Of a stretch of 64,000 nucleotides of DNA, positions 47,753-57,111 are shown one piece after another. The stretch is from Catellatospora coxensis (GTDB lineage Bacteria; Actinomycetota; Actinomycetes; Mycobacteriales; Micromonosporaceae). Made by a program: the position numbers and the translations under genes. The stretch spans positions 44,644 to 108,643 of the forward strand of contig NZ_BONI01000023.1 of NCBI RefSeq assembly GCF_016862635.1, given 5' to 3'. The notes beneath the pieces were generated by a model. That model searched no databases and had not been told where the DNA came from. It saw nothing but the letters and a program-made list of their open reading frames with translations. Each line of letters starts with the position of its first letter. Within the stretch, counting starts at the first letter, position 1.

Positions 47753-48643
47753 ATGAGTGACGGCCCACTGGCCGGTGTCGACGCCGTGGCGTGGCATCGG
47801 CTCCACCACGCCTACGGCCCGGCGACGGACGTGCCCGACCAGCTCCGCGCACTGCGCAGCCGCGACGAGGACCGGCGGGCCGATGCGCTGGCATGCCTGT
47901 CCGGCAACGTCTACCACCAGGGCACCAGATGGCAGGCCAGCCACGCGGTCGTGCCGTTCCTGGTCGCGCTGGTCGACGACCCCGAGACGCCGGACCGCGC
48001 CGCTGTCGTCGGACTCCTGCACAGGATCGCCATCGGCGACCGGCGCGACGACGGGCTGCCGTTCGACCCACGAGAGGCGTTCGCGGCAGGCGACGCGTTC
48101 GACGGCCCGGAGCACGACGGGCTCCTCCAGCGGTTCTACGACGAGGAGGAGCTGTCGGACGACGAGTGTCGAATACTGGACGCGGCGGCGGTGCGCTGGG
48201 CGGCCGACAGCTACTTCGCGGCCTCGGCCTGCCTGACCACGATCACCGGCTGGGTGTCCGACCCCGACGACCTGGTGGCAGCCCACGCCGCGGCCCTGGT
48301 CGCCTGGTTCGAGGCCACCGACGGCGTGGTGTCCGCGCTGGTCGCGGTGCCCGAGCACCGCACCCGGCCCAGGGCCGGCGCGAACCTGGCCCTGGCGCAC
48401 ACGCCCGCTGCGGACGTACGCGTCGACCGGAGGCTGCGCGAGCTGATCCGTTCCGGCACCACGACGACGGCCGTCACCGCGGCCGTCGCCTGCGCGTACC
48501 GGGACGGCGAGGCGCTGCCTGAGCAGGCGCTGTCCATCCTGGTCGAGGCGTCCGGCCGGGACGATCTGGAGGCGGTCCCCGGCTGGGACCGCGCCCTGCG
48601 CGGCTTCGTGATGCTCGCACTGCAGCGCCTCGGCCTCGGCTGA
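47753..48643 (+). CDS. HEAT-repeat-like hypothetical protein
   Basis: A 296-aa soluble protein from ATG 47753. Repeated helical pairs (DEDRRADALACLSGNV, AVVPFLVALVDDPETPDRAAVVG, AAHAAALVAWFEATDG, RELIRSGTTTTAVTAAVACAYRDG) look like HEAT or armadillo units; similar actinobacterial proteins have no known function. No signal peptide. It is divergent from the LacI gene across the operator and converges on the next gene. Confidence 0.65.
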   Translation: MSDGPLAGVDAVAWHRLHHAYGPATDVPDQLRALRSRDEDRRADALACLSGNVYHQGTRWQASHAVVPFLVALVDDPETPDRAAVVGLLHRIAIGDRRDDGLPFDPREAFAAGDAFDGPEHDGLLQRFYDEEELSDDECRILDAAAVRWAADSYFAASACLTTITGWVSDPDDLVAAHAAALVAWFEATDGVVSALVAVPEHRTRPRAGANLALAHTPAADVRVDRRLRELIRSGTTTTAVTAAVACAYRDGEALPEQALSILVEASGRDDLEAVPGWDRALRGFVMLALQRLGLG

Positions 48644-48653
48644 GCGTTGCCGG

Positions 48654-49061
48654 CTACCGGGCGGCGGCGACGTCGTTCGCGCTCCACCCCACGAACCGGG
48701 CGATGTCCTCGTCGGTCGTCTTCAGCAGGTCGACCCAGTCCCGCAGCGCGTCGGCGAGGCTCTCCGGGATGCCGGGGTTGTCGGGGTGCGCCGGGTGCCG
48801 CGCGACGTTGTCGATGTGGATGAACATGCCGTCGGGGTCGAGCTCGTCGAACACGTCGTCGTCCGGTTCGTCGCCGCCGCCGCTGGCGATGACCTCGCCG
48901 GTGAGCCAGTCGGTGTACATCCAGGTGCTCGGGCCGGTCTGCCCGCCGTCGATGATCCGGTGACCGACCGCTTCCAGCTTGCCGACCTCGTCCGCGAGCC
49001 TGCCCTCCGCCTCGCGCTGCGAGACGAGATAGCGACGGACGTACTCCTGCGCCAGGTCCAT
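48654..49061 (-). CDS. Hypothetical protein
   Basis: Function not recognised. From ATG 49061 (MDLAQEYVRRYLVSQREAEG) the protein is 135 aa, acidic and soluble. GGAGG lies 9 nt upstream of this ATG; an ATG three codons earlier would be too close to it. The acidic GDEPDDDVFDELDPDG stretch and the C-terminal SLADALRDWVDLLKTT helix are its only marked features. Confidence 0.6.
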   Translation of the reverse strand: MDLAQEYVRRYLVSQREAEGRLADEVGKLEAVGHRIIDGGQTGPSTWMYTDWLTGEVIASGGGDEPDDDVFDELDPDGMFIHIDNVARHPAHPDNPGIPESLADALRDWVDLLKTTDEDIARFVGWSANDVAAAR

Positions 49062-49309
49062 GAACCCCATCCTCCGTGGAACGGCGTCGACGCTGCCCCG
49101 CCGAACACGGGCTACAGACTGCCCGGTCGCCCGCCCTTCGCCAAGGAAACACGCCGTCCGCACCCGACCCGGCCGAGCGCCCGGACACGGGCCACGAGCC
49201 GGCAGCCCGCAACCGAAGATCATTCACCGTACAGCGCGAATTGCCATCTATACGGCTAAAACAGCCCATAACATCGAAGGGTCAACGACGCAGATCCGAG
49301 GAACCGACC

Positions 49310-49368
49310 ATGCAGCTCCTGCACGACAGCCCACGCACCAGGACGGTCGCCGTGCGGGTGGTGGCCGC

Positions 49369-49372
<4 letters not shown>
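49310..49372 (+). CDS. 20-residue leader ORF coupled to the GH15 gene
   Basis: ATG 49310 follows GAGGAACCGACC and opens a 20-codon frame, MQLLHDSPRTRTVAVRVVAA, whose TGA overlaps the GTG start of the GH15 gene as GTGA. The GH15 GTG has no good ribosome binding site of its own. The arrangement matches that before the transporter at 30189 and suggests translation by re-initiation; the peptide is too short to assign a role. Confidence 0.45.
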
Positions 49373-51261
<1,889 letters not shown>

Positions 51262-51319
51262 CGCGGCACCCTGCCTGAACAGCTCATCCGCGCCCTCACC
51301 GAATGGGAGGATCTCTCGT

Positions 51320-52927
51320 ATGCGGGTGGTGGTGGACCTGACGAAATGTGAGGGATACGCGCAGTGCGCGTTCCTGGCGCCTGAGGCGTTCCGGATGGTC
51401 GGCGACGAGGCGCTGATGTTCGATCCCGCGCCGCCGGACGAGCTGCAGGACAAGGTGCTGCGGGCCGCCGCGGCGTGCCCGGTGCAGGCGCTGCAGGTCG
51501 ACATGGCCGATCTGCCGACGCCGCCGCCGCGGGCCGCGGTGGCCGACGGCGACGACCGGCTGCGCCGCGAGGGCCGCATCGTGATCGTGGGGGCGTCGCT
51601 GGCCGGCCTGAAGGCCGCCGAGCAGCTGCGCGCCGACGGTTTCGCCGGCACGCTGACCATGATCGGCGATGAGGCGCTGGAGCCCTACGACCGGCCGCCG
51701 CTGTCCAAACAGGTGCAGACCGGCTGGGCGGCCTCGGCCGACACCAGCCTGCCGCGGCGGCGCGACATCGGCGCCGATTGGAAGCTGGGCGTGGCGGCCA
51801 CCGGGCTCGACCTGGAGCGCAACGTGGTGAGCCTGGCCGACGGGCAGGAGGTCGGGTTCGACCGGCTGCTGATCGCCACCGGCGTGCGCGCGCGCCCCTG
51901 GTTCGTGCCGGAGGAGGCCGGGCTCGACGGCGTGTTCACCATCCGCACCCGCGCCGACGCCGCCGGCCTGCGCGAGCGGCTGGCGGCCGGGCCGCGCCGG
52001 GTCCTGGTGATCGGCTCGGGGTTCACCGGTTCGGAGATGGCGTCGGTCTGCGCCGAGCTGGACATCCCGGTGACCGTGGCCGAGGCCGGACCGGCTCCGC
52101 TGGCGGGGGCGCTGGGCGGGGTGATCGGCCGGATCGCGGCGGGCATCATGCGCGAGCACGGCGTCGACCTGCGCACCGAGGTCAGGGTCGAGTCGCTGCA
52201 GGGCGAGGACGGCAAGCTGCGCCGCGCGGTGCTGTCCGACGGGACCACCATCGAGGTGGACGTGGCCGTGGTGGCGCTGGGCGGCATCCGCAACGTGGAG
52301 TGGCTGCACGACTCGGGCCTGGCGGTGGGCGTCTGGGGCGTGGCCTGCGACGCGGGCTGCCGGGCGTTCGACGCCAACGGCCTGGTGACCGACGACGTGT
52401 TCGTGGCCGGGGACGTGGCCCGCCAGCCGCAGCCGATGTTCGGCTACCAGTTCCTGGCGATGGAGCACTGGGGCAACTCGGTCACCCAGGCCGAGGTCGC
52501 CGCCCACAACATGATCAGCACGAAGACCGAGCGGTGGCCGCACCTGGAGGTGTCGGCGTTCTGGTCCCTGCAGTTCGGCAACAACATCAAGTCGGTCGGC
52601 GTGCCGCCGATCGCCGACCAGATCGCCATCACCCAGGGCTCGGTCGAGAAGCGCCAGTTCGTCGCCGCGTACGGCTACAAGGGCCGGGTCGTCGGCGCGG
52701 TGAGCTGGAACCAGGGCAAGTGGCTGGACTTCTACCAGCAGCTGATCGAGCAGGCGGCGCCGTTCCCGCCGCCGTACCACCTGACCGACCCGCCGGCCGA
52801 CGGCACGCCGGTGCCGGCGGAGTTCCCGGCGATGACCTATCCGGGCCGCGACGCCACCGTCGTGGTCACCGGCCACGACCCCAGCGAGCGCCGCGCCACC
52901 CTGGTCCGCGCTGCCCGCCGGCGCTGA
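51320..52927 (+). CDS. 3Fe-4S ferredoxin fused to FAD-dependent ferredoxin reductase
   Basis: A 535-aa fusion. Residues 1-65 are a ferredoxin with Cys10-x5-Cys16 and Cys53-Pro, the three-Cys pattern of 3Fe-4S ferredoxins that serve bacterial P450s. From about residue 85 it is a pyridine-nucleotide reductase: RIVIVGASLAGLKAAEQLRA binds FAD, VLVIGSGFTGSEMASV binds NAD(P)H, and LVTDDVFVAGDVA is the second FAD contact. Electrons pass NAD(P)H to FAD to the cluster. Start ATG 51320 follows GGGAGGATC. The P450 gene starts 16 nt downstream, so the two form a self-contained monooxygenase system. Confidence 0.93.
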   Translation: MRVVVDLTKCEGYAQCAFLAPEAFRMVGDEALMFDPAPPDELQDKVLRAAAACPVQALQVDMADLPTPPPRAAVADGDDRLRREGRIVIVGASLAGLKAAEQLRADGFAGTLTMIGDEALEPYDRPPLSKQVQTGWAASADTSLPRRRDIGADWKLGVAATGLDLERNVVSLADGQEVGFDRLLIATGVRARPWFVPEEAGLDGVFTIRTRADAAGLRERLAAGPRRVLVIGSGFTGSEMASVCAELDIPVTVAEAGPAPLAGALGGVIGRIAAGIMREHGVDLRTEVRVESLQGEDGKLRRAVLSDGTTIEVDVAVVALGGIRNVEWLHDSGLAVGVWGVACDAGCRAFDANGLVTDDVFVAGDVARQPQPMFGYQFLAMEHWGNSVTQAEVAAHNMISTKTERWPHLEVSAFWSLQFGNNIKSVGVPPIADQIAITQGSVEKRQFVAAYGYKGRVVGAVSWNQGKWLDFYQQLIEQAAPFPPPYHLTDPPADGTPVPAEFPAMTYPGRDATVVVTGHDPSERRATLVRAARRR

Positions 52928-52943
52928 GCAGGAGCCGAACGCG

Positions 52944-54170
52944 ATGACCCAGCCGACCCTGTACGACCAGATCCTCGACTTCGCCAACCGGGCCGACCCG
53001 TGGCCGCTGTACGAGCAGCTGCGCACCCGGCCGGTGTGGGCAGAGGAGGACGGCACGTTCGTCGTCAGCCGGTACCGCGACATCTACGCGCTGATGCACG
53101 ACCCGCGGCTCAGCTCCGACCCGAACAACCTGCTGCCCGAGTTCGCCGACAAGCTGCCGCCCGCCGAGGGGCCGGGCGGGATGGCGCCGGCCTTCATCCG
53201 CACCGATCCGCCCCGGCACGACGTCCTGCGCCGCACGGTGATGCGGCAGTTCGGCCCGCCGCACCGGCCCGACCGCATCGACAAGCTGACCCCGAAGCTC
53301 TCGGCCGTCGTGGCCGAGCTGATCGACAAGATCGCCGGCAAGCCGGAGGCCGACCTCGTCGACGAGGTCGCCTACCCGTTCCCGGTCGCCGTCATCTCCG
53401 AGCTGCTGGGGGTCCCGGCCGAGGACCAGGCGACGTTCGGCGGCTGGGTGGACCCGATCGTCAACGCGCTGACCAGGCCGACGCCCGAGCAGCTGCAGGA
53501 GCGCAACGACGCCATGCAGCAGCTGTCGCACTACATGCTCGAACTGGCGCAGCGGCGGCGCACCCAACCCGGCGACGACATGATCTCCGGGTTCGTCACC
53601 GACGACGGCCCCGACGGACGGCTGGAGGGCGGCGACCTGCTCAGCACGCTGATCCTGCTGCTGATCGCGGGGCACGAGACCACGGTCAACCTGATCACCA
53701 ACGGCTGGCTGACCCTGCAGCGCCACCCCGACCAGCTGCAGCGGCTGCGCACCGAACCGCGCTTCGCGATCCGCATGGTCGAGGAGCTGCTGCGGTACGA
53801 GCCGTCGGTGCACATCCTGCCGCTGCGGACCGCGGTCGACGACATCGAGATCGGCGACGCCACCGTCCGCAAGGGCCATCCGATCGCGGTCATGCTCGCC
53901 TCGGGCAACCGGGACGCCGAATGCATTCCGGACGCGGACCGCTTCGATCCCGACCGGCCCGACAACGTGCACCTGTCGTTCGCGGGCGGCATCCACTACT
54001 GCCTGGGCGCGCCGCTGGCCCGGCTGGAAGCGCAGATCGCGCTCACCCAGCTCGCCAAGCGGCTGCAGAACCCCCGCCTGGTCGCCGACCCGCCCCCGTA
54101 CCGGCCCAGTCCCATCCTGCGCGGCCCGATCCACCTGCGGATCGCCTACGACGCCGTCCTGCCCGCGTGA
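52944..54170 (+). CDS. Cytochrome P450
   Basis: A 408-aa soluble bacterial P450. The I-helix oxygen-activation motif is LIAGHETTVN, the ExxR pair is EELLRYEP, and the haem loop FAGGIHYCLGAPLAR places the thiolate ligand at Cys353. The substrate cannot be deduced. ATG 52944 follows AGGAG and lies 16 nt after the ferredoxin-reductase fusion, its evident redox partner. The gene converges on the radical SAM gene with 3 nt between stops, with no hairpin, so the two RNAs may overlap. It could tailor a product of the RiPP genes beside it, but that is only positional. Confidence 0.95.
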   Translation: MTQPTLYDQILDFANRADPWPLYEQLRTRPVWAEEDGTFVVSRYRDIYALMHDPRLSSDPNNLLPEFADKLPPAEGPGGMAPAFIRTDPPRHDVLRRTVMRQFGPPHRPDRIDKLTPKLSAVVAELIDKIAGKPEADLVDEVAYPFPVAVISELLGVPAEDQATFGGWVDPIVNALTRPTPEQLQERNDAMQQLSHYMLELAQRRRTQPGDDMISGFVTDDGPDGRLEGGDLLSTLILLLIAGHETTVNLITNGWLTLQRHPDQLQRLRTEPRFAIRMVEELLRYEPSVHILPLRTAVDDIEIGDATVRKGHPIAVMLASGNRDAECIPDADRFDPDRPDNVHLSFAGGIHYCLGAPLARLEAQIALTQLAKRLQNPRLVADPPPYRPSPILRGPIHLRIAYDAVLPA

Positions 54171-54173
54171 GGA

Positions 54174-55529
54174 TCAGGCCGCCGGGGCCAGGCCGGTGGA
54201 GCGGGCGAACAGGTCGAGGCGCTGGACGAGGTTGGTCTTGAGCGGCGGGCACGGCCGCTTGCCCTCGCCCCACAGTTTCGGGCAGGCGCCGCCGCACACC
54301 GGCAGCAGCGGGCAGCTGCCGCAGCCGGTGCGGTCCCGCTCGATCGTGTCGTACCAGCCGTCGAACGCGCCCGCCGGGCGGGGCGCGCCCGGGTCGAGTT
54401 CGGTGAGCGTGCCGACATGCTGCTCGGTGAACCCGGGCACCAACGGCTGCTCGGTGCAGCTGTAGACACGCCCGTCCGGGGCGACGACCTCGCTGTGCGC
54501 GGTGACCGCGGTGCACACCACGGGACGGGTGGCGGCGGGCAGCAGCGCGCAGGTCAGGCCCGCCTCGACGTAGGCGGCATACCAGTCGAGCTCGACGCGG
54601 GCCTGCTCGGCGCGGTCCAGGGCGACGTCGCTGACGTCGTTGCCCCAGGAGTGGATCGGCGCGGGATAGAAGCTGACCCGCGAGTGGGCCAGCCCGGCCG
54701 CGGCCATGCCCGCCGCGAACTCGCGCGCCAGGCCCGCGTTGTGCACCCCGACGTTGGTGCGCACGCTGAAGGACAGGCCGGCCAGGTCGGGATCGGACAG
54801 GGTGCCGGCGATCGCGGCGACGATCCGGGCGTACGACCGCTGCCCGCTCTTGAGCGGGCGGGACGCCTCGTGCTGCTCGGGTGGGCCGTCGATGGTGACC
54901 TCGATCTGGGTGACGCGGCAGTCCAGGTGCAGCGCGCGCAGCTTGCGGGCGTCCAGCAGCGCCCCGTTGGTGACCAGCTTCGCCGAGTACGCCACCCCGT
55001 GGCGCGACGCGTCGGCGATGAACCGGGCCGACAGCGCCCGCAGCACGGCGTACCCCATCAGCGGCTCGCCGCCGAACCACCGCACGTGGACCGCGTCGTA
55101 GCGGCCGCCGGCCATGGCCCGCTCGGCCCGCTCGACCAGCGCGTCGCGGTGCCGGCCGGGTTCGACGCCCGCGCCGCGCCGGTGCTCCTGCCCGCAGTAG
55201 TCGCAGCCCATGTTGCAGTAGGCCGTCGGCATCACCACGAACTGGCGCTGGCGCGCGTCGCGCACCGCGGCCCGGGACGCGGCGATGACCGCGCCGGCCT
55301 CGTCGGTCCCGGCGGGCACCAGCAGGCCCAGCTGCGCGAGCCGGTCCAGCGTCGCGGTGTCCAGGCGCTGCTGCGGGGCGGTGCCACGCAGCACGTCCAC
55401 GATGGACGGGTCGAGCAGCAGGGCGCGGGCGGAGGCGGTGTGGTAGACCGCGCGCACCGGCCGCCCGCTGCGGTGCCGGTAGGTGCTGTCGCCGAAGGCG
55501 AGGTAGCGGCTGGGGACGAGCGTGACCAT
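54174..55529 (-). CDS. Radical SAM/SPASM peptide maturase
   Basis: A 451-aa radical SAM enzyme. Residues about 20-80 resemble a PqqD-like peptide-recognition domain (VYHTASARALLLDPSIVDVL, LDRLAQLGLLVP). The radical SAM cluster motif CNMGCDYC is at Cys105, Cys109 and Cys112, followed by RWFGGEPLMG. The C-terminal SPASM region carries seven or more Cys (VVCTAV, VYSCTEQ, GCGSCPLLPVCGGACP, RPCPPL), enough for two auxiliary Fe-S clusters. Such enzymes install thioether or C-C crosslinks in RiPP precursors. It follows a 64-aa peptide gene with a hairpin between, and has AAGG at good spacing before ATG 55529. Confidence 0.93.
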   Translation of the reverse strand: MVTLVPSRYLAFGDSTYRHRSGRPVRAVYHTASARALLLDPSIVDVLRGTAPQQRLDTATLDRLAQLGLLVPAGTDEAGAVIAASRAAVRDARQRQFVVMPTAYCNMGCDYCGQEHRRGAGVEPGRHRDALVERAERAMAGGRYDAVHVRWFGGEPLMGYAVLRALSARFIADASRHGVAYSAKLVTNGALLDARKLRALHLDCRVTQIEVTIDGPPEQHEASRPLKSGQRSYARIVAAIAGTLSDPDLAGLSFSVRTNVGVHNAGLAREFAAGMAAAGLAHSRVSFYPAPIHSWGNDVSDVALDRAEQARVELDWYAAYVEAGLTCALLPAATRPVVCTAVTAHSEVVAPDGRVYSCTEQPLVPGFTEQHVGTLTELDPGAPRPAGAFDGWYDTIERDRTGCGSCPLLPVCGGACPKLWGEGKRPCPPLKTNLVQRLDLFARSTGLAPAA

Positions 55530-55602
55530 GGCGGGGCCTTCCGTCAGCGGTTCGGGACCTGTCGAAGCTGTCGTCGCGCGGATGCGGGGTCTGGCAGACG
55601 GT

Positions 55603-55632
55603 GACGGGCGGGTGCTGCGGCACCCGCCCGTC
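55603..55632 (-). terminator. Hairpin between precursor peptide and maturase genes
   Basis: A perfect 13-bp stem GACGGGCGGGTGC / GCACCCGCCCGTC with a TGCG loop in the 130-nt gap. Partial termination here would give more precursor than maturase transcript, the usual ratio in RiPP operons. Confidence 0.65.
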
Positions 55633-55659
55633 TGCGAAGTTCTGTGGCCCGGTCCGGCG

Positions 55660-55854
55660 TCAGCACACGCCGCAGCCGAAGTTGGGACCCGGCACGTCCG
55701 GCAGGTCGCCGAGTGCGAGCACCTCGATGATCGCCGTGCTGTTCTCCTGCGGGACGGCCTGGTCGGTGTCCGGGGAGGCGGCGGCGATGCCGGGCGAGGC
55801 GACGACCGCGAGAGCGGCAGCGGCGAGGACGGTCGTGAAGCGGTTCCTGGGCAT
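55660..55854 (-). CDS. Candidate RiPP precursor peptide with Sec-type signal
   Basis: A 64-aa peptide from ATG 55854, behind GGAGG. Residues 1-26 look like a Sec signal (RNRFTTVLAAAALAVVASPG, ending AAA-SPD). A polar stretch follows, then ENSTAIIEVLALGDLPDVPG, which resembles leader segments recognised by cyclodehydratases, and the C-terminus PNFGCGVC with Cys61 and Cys64 as the only cysteines. Placed directly before a SPASM maturase and near azole-forming genes, it is very likely the modified substrate. A Sec signal on a RiPP precursor is unusual: it could act only as a hydrophobic leader, or the product may be exported by the general pathway. Confidence 0.75.
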   Translation of the reverse strand: MPRNRFTTVLAAAALAVVASPGIAAASPDTDQAVPQENSTAIIEVLALGDLPDVPGPNFGCGVC

Positions 55855-55920
55855 GGTGATCCCTCCAGCTGAGGTTCCGACTTGTATTTAAAGATTGCGA
55901 TGCGCTAATCTCGACGTTCA

Positions 55921-55950
55921 AAATAATCTGAGCAACAAAACTCTGTCAAG
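55921..55950 (-). promoter_or_regulatory. Promoter of the precursor peptide gene
   Basis: On the minus strand a consensus -35 TTGACA (55945-55950) and a -10 TATTTT (55921-55926) are 18 bp apart, in a markedly AT-rich 148-nt gap. The transcript would start near 55914, about 60 nt before the ATG. The divergent regulator gene starts at 56003, so its product may bind here. A TATAGT at 55960-55965 on the plus strand could serve that gene. Confidence 0.65.
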
Positions 55951-56002
55951 CGTTGGTGTATAGTCGAACCGTAGGTATGAGTTTGAATGGGAGGTTCAGG
56001 CC

Positions 56003-56578
56003 GTGACTGAGTTGGTGCCGCGGCGGGTCATCGATGATGTGGCGACGCTCAAGGCGCTCGCCGATCCGATCCGTATGGCGATCCTGGAGCTGGCGATGGC
56101 CGAGCCGGCGCGCACGTGGACAGCCAAGGAGTTCGCCGGCATCGTCGGCATCTCCCCCACCAAGATCTACTATCATCTGAACCAGCTGGAGCAGCACGGG
56201 CTCGTCCAGATCAGAGACACCCGTGTGGTCAACGGCATCATCGAGAAGCAGTACGGCGCGGGCCAGCTCGATCTCAGGTTCAGCCGGCGCACCGAGAACG
56301 ACGGCGAGAGCCTGCGCGCCGCCGTGGGCACCCAGTTCGACATCACCCGCGACGAGATCGACCTCGGCCTGGCCACGTCCGCCATGTCCATCGACGCCGA
56401 CGCTGCCGAGACCGAACGGCTCCTGGTCAGCCGCTCGGTCGCCAGCATCGACGAGGGCCAGATCGCGGAGTTCCGCGCCGAACTGATCAACCTGATCCGC
56501 AAGTTCGAGAAGAGCGCCGGCTCGGGCCGCCACCCGTTCGGCATGCTGATCGCGCTGCACCCCACCCGGAGCGAGTGA
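56003..56578 (+). CDS. ArsR-like helix-turn-helix regulator
   Basis: A 191-aa DNA-binding protein. Residues about 10-85 are a winged helix (LADPIRMAILELAMAE, WTAKEFAGIVGISPTKIYYHLNQLEQHGLVQIRDT in part). The C-terminal hundred residues (DITRDEIDLGLATSAMSID and EFRAELINLIRKFEKSAG) are helical and probably dimerise or bind a ligand. GTG 56003 follows GGGAGGTTCAGG. It is divergent from the precursor peptide gene over an AT-rich promoter, so it is the best candidate regulator of the precursor-maturase unit. Confidence 0.85.
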   Translation: MTELVPRRVIDDVATLKALADPIRMAILELAMAEPARTWTAKEFAGIVGISPTKIYYHLNQLEQHGLVQIRDTRVVNGIIEKQYGAGQLDLRFSRRTENDGESLRAAVGTQFDITRDEIDLGLATSAMSIDADAAETERLLVSRSVASIDEGQIAEFRAELINLIRKFEKSAGSGRHPFGMLIALHPTRSE

Positions 56579-56616
56579 CCGCTCCCCTTGGGCCCGCCGG
56601 CCCGCACAGCGCCGTT

Positions 56617-56642
56617 ACCCCGCCCCTGACCGGCGGGGTTTT
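56617..56642 (+). terminator. Rho-independent terminator after the ArsR-like gene
   Basis: An 8-bp stem ACCCCGCC / GGCGGGGT with a 7-nt loop followed by TTTTC, 38 nt after the stop codon; one of few hairpins here with a T tract. Confidence 0.75.
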
Positions 56643-56648
56643 CGGCGT

Positions 56649-56963
56649 CTACACCCCGGGGTCGCCCGCGGCCGGGAAGTCCCAGCGCAGCGCGGCATAC
56701 CGGGCCTGATACTGCCGCTCGCGACGGTTCTGCGCGGTGCGGCGCACCACTACCCCCACCAGGTTCTCGGTACGCAGGATCTTGAGGTGGTAGTGCATCA
56801 GCGTCACTGGCACGCCGGTGCGTTCGGCCAGGTCACGCACGGAGAAGCTGTCCTGTGGATGGTCGAACAGGATGCTCAGCACGGCCAGGCGCACCGTGTC
56901 GCTGACCGCGCGCAGCTCGCTCACCCCGGCGATCCTGCGCAGCCGTGGCGCGGAGTCCGTCAT
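56649..56963 (-). CDS. Small ArsR-like helix-turn-helix regulator
   Basis: A 104-aa winged-helix protein: LRAVSDTVRLAVLSILFDHP, then SVRDLAERTGVPVTLMHYHL and LKILRTENLVGVVVRRTAQ. It is essentially only the DNA-binding domain and wing, no sensor. The start ATG 56963 has GGGAGGCAG upstream. It lies 148 nt downstream of the azole operon on the same strand, beyond a hairpin at 57083-57106, so may be read through from it. Its sequence is related to the regulator at 56003 in the recognition-helix area. Confidence 0.8.
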   Translation of the reverse strand: MTDSAPRLRRIAGVSELRAVSDTVRLAVLSILFDHPQDSFSVRDLAERTGVPVTLMHYHLKILRTENLVGVVVRRTAQNRRERQYQARYAALRWDFPAAGDPGV

Positions 56964-57082
56964 GAGGTCTGCCTCCCGTCATAGGTGCGGCGCGCGCTCG
57001 GATGTGCCACACTGTCTGCAAGCGATGCCCCCGGTCCTCCCTGACGGTCGGGGGCTTCATCGCGTCCGGGCTTGGTGTTCCT

Positions 57083-57106
57083 GCGGGCCCGGCGGTCCGG
57101 GCCCGC
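57083..57106 (-). terminator. Terminator of the azole biosynthesis operon
   Basis: A perfect 10-bp stem GCGGGCCCGG / CCGGGCCCGC with a CGGT loop, 5 nt after the last stop codon of the leftward operon. Confidence 0.7.
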
Positions 57107-57111
57107 GGGTC

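Noticed and set aside
55855..56002. AT-rich gap as an insertion or attachment site
   Set aside because: No flanking direct repeats, no integrase or tRNA nearby; a consensus promoter explains the base composition.
56833..57060. Frame opposite and upstream of the small ArsR-like gene
   Set aside because: Arg-rich low-complexity translation overlapping a true gene in another frame; no ribosome binding site.
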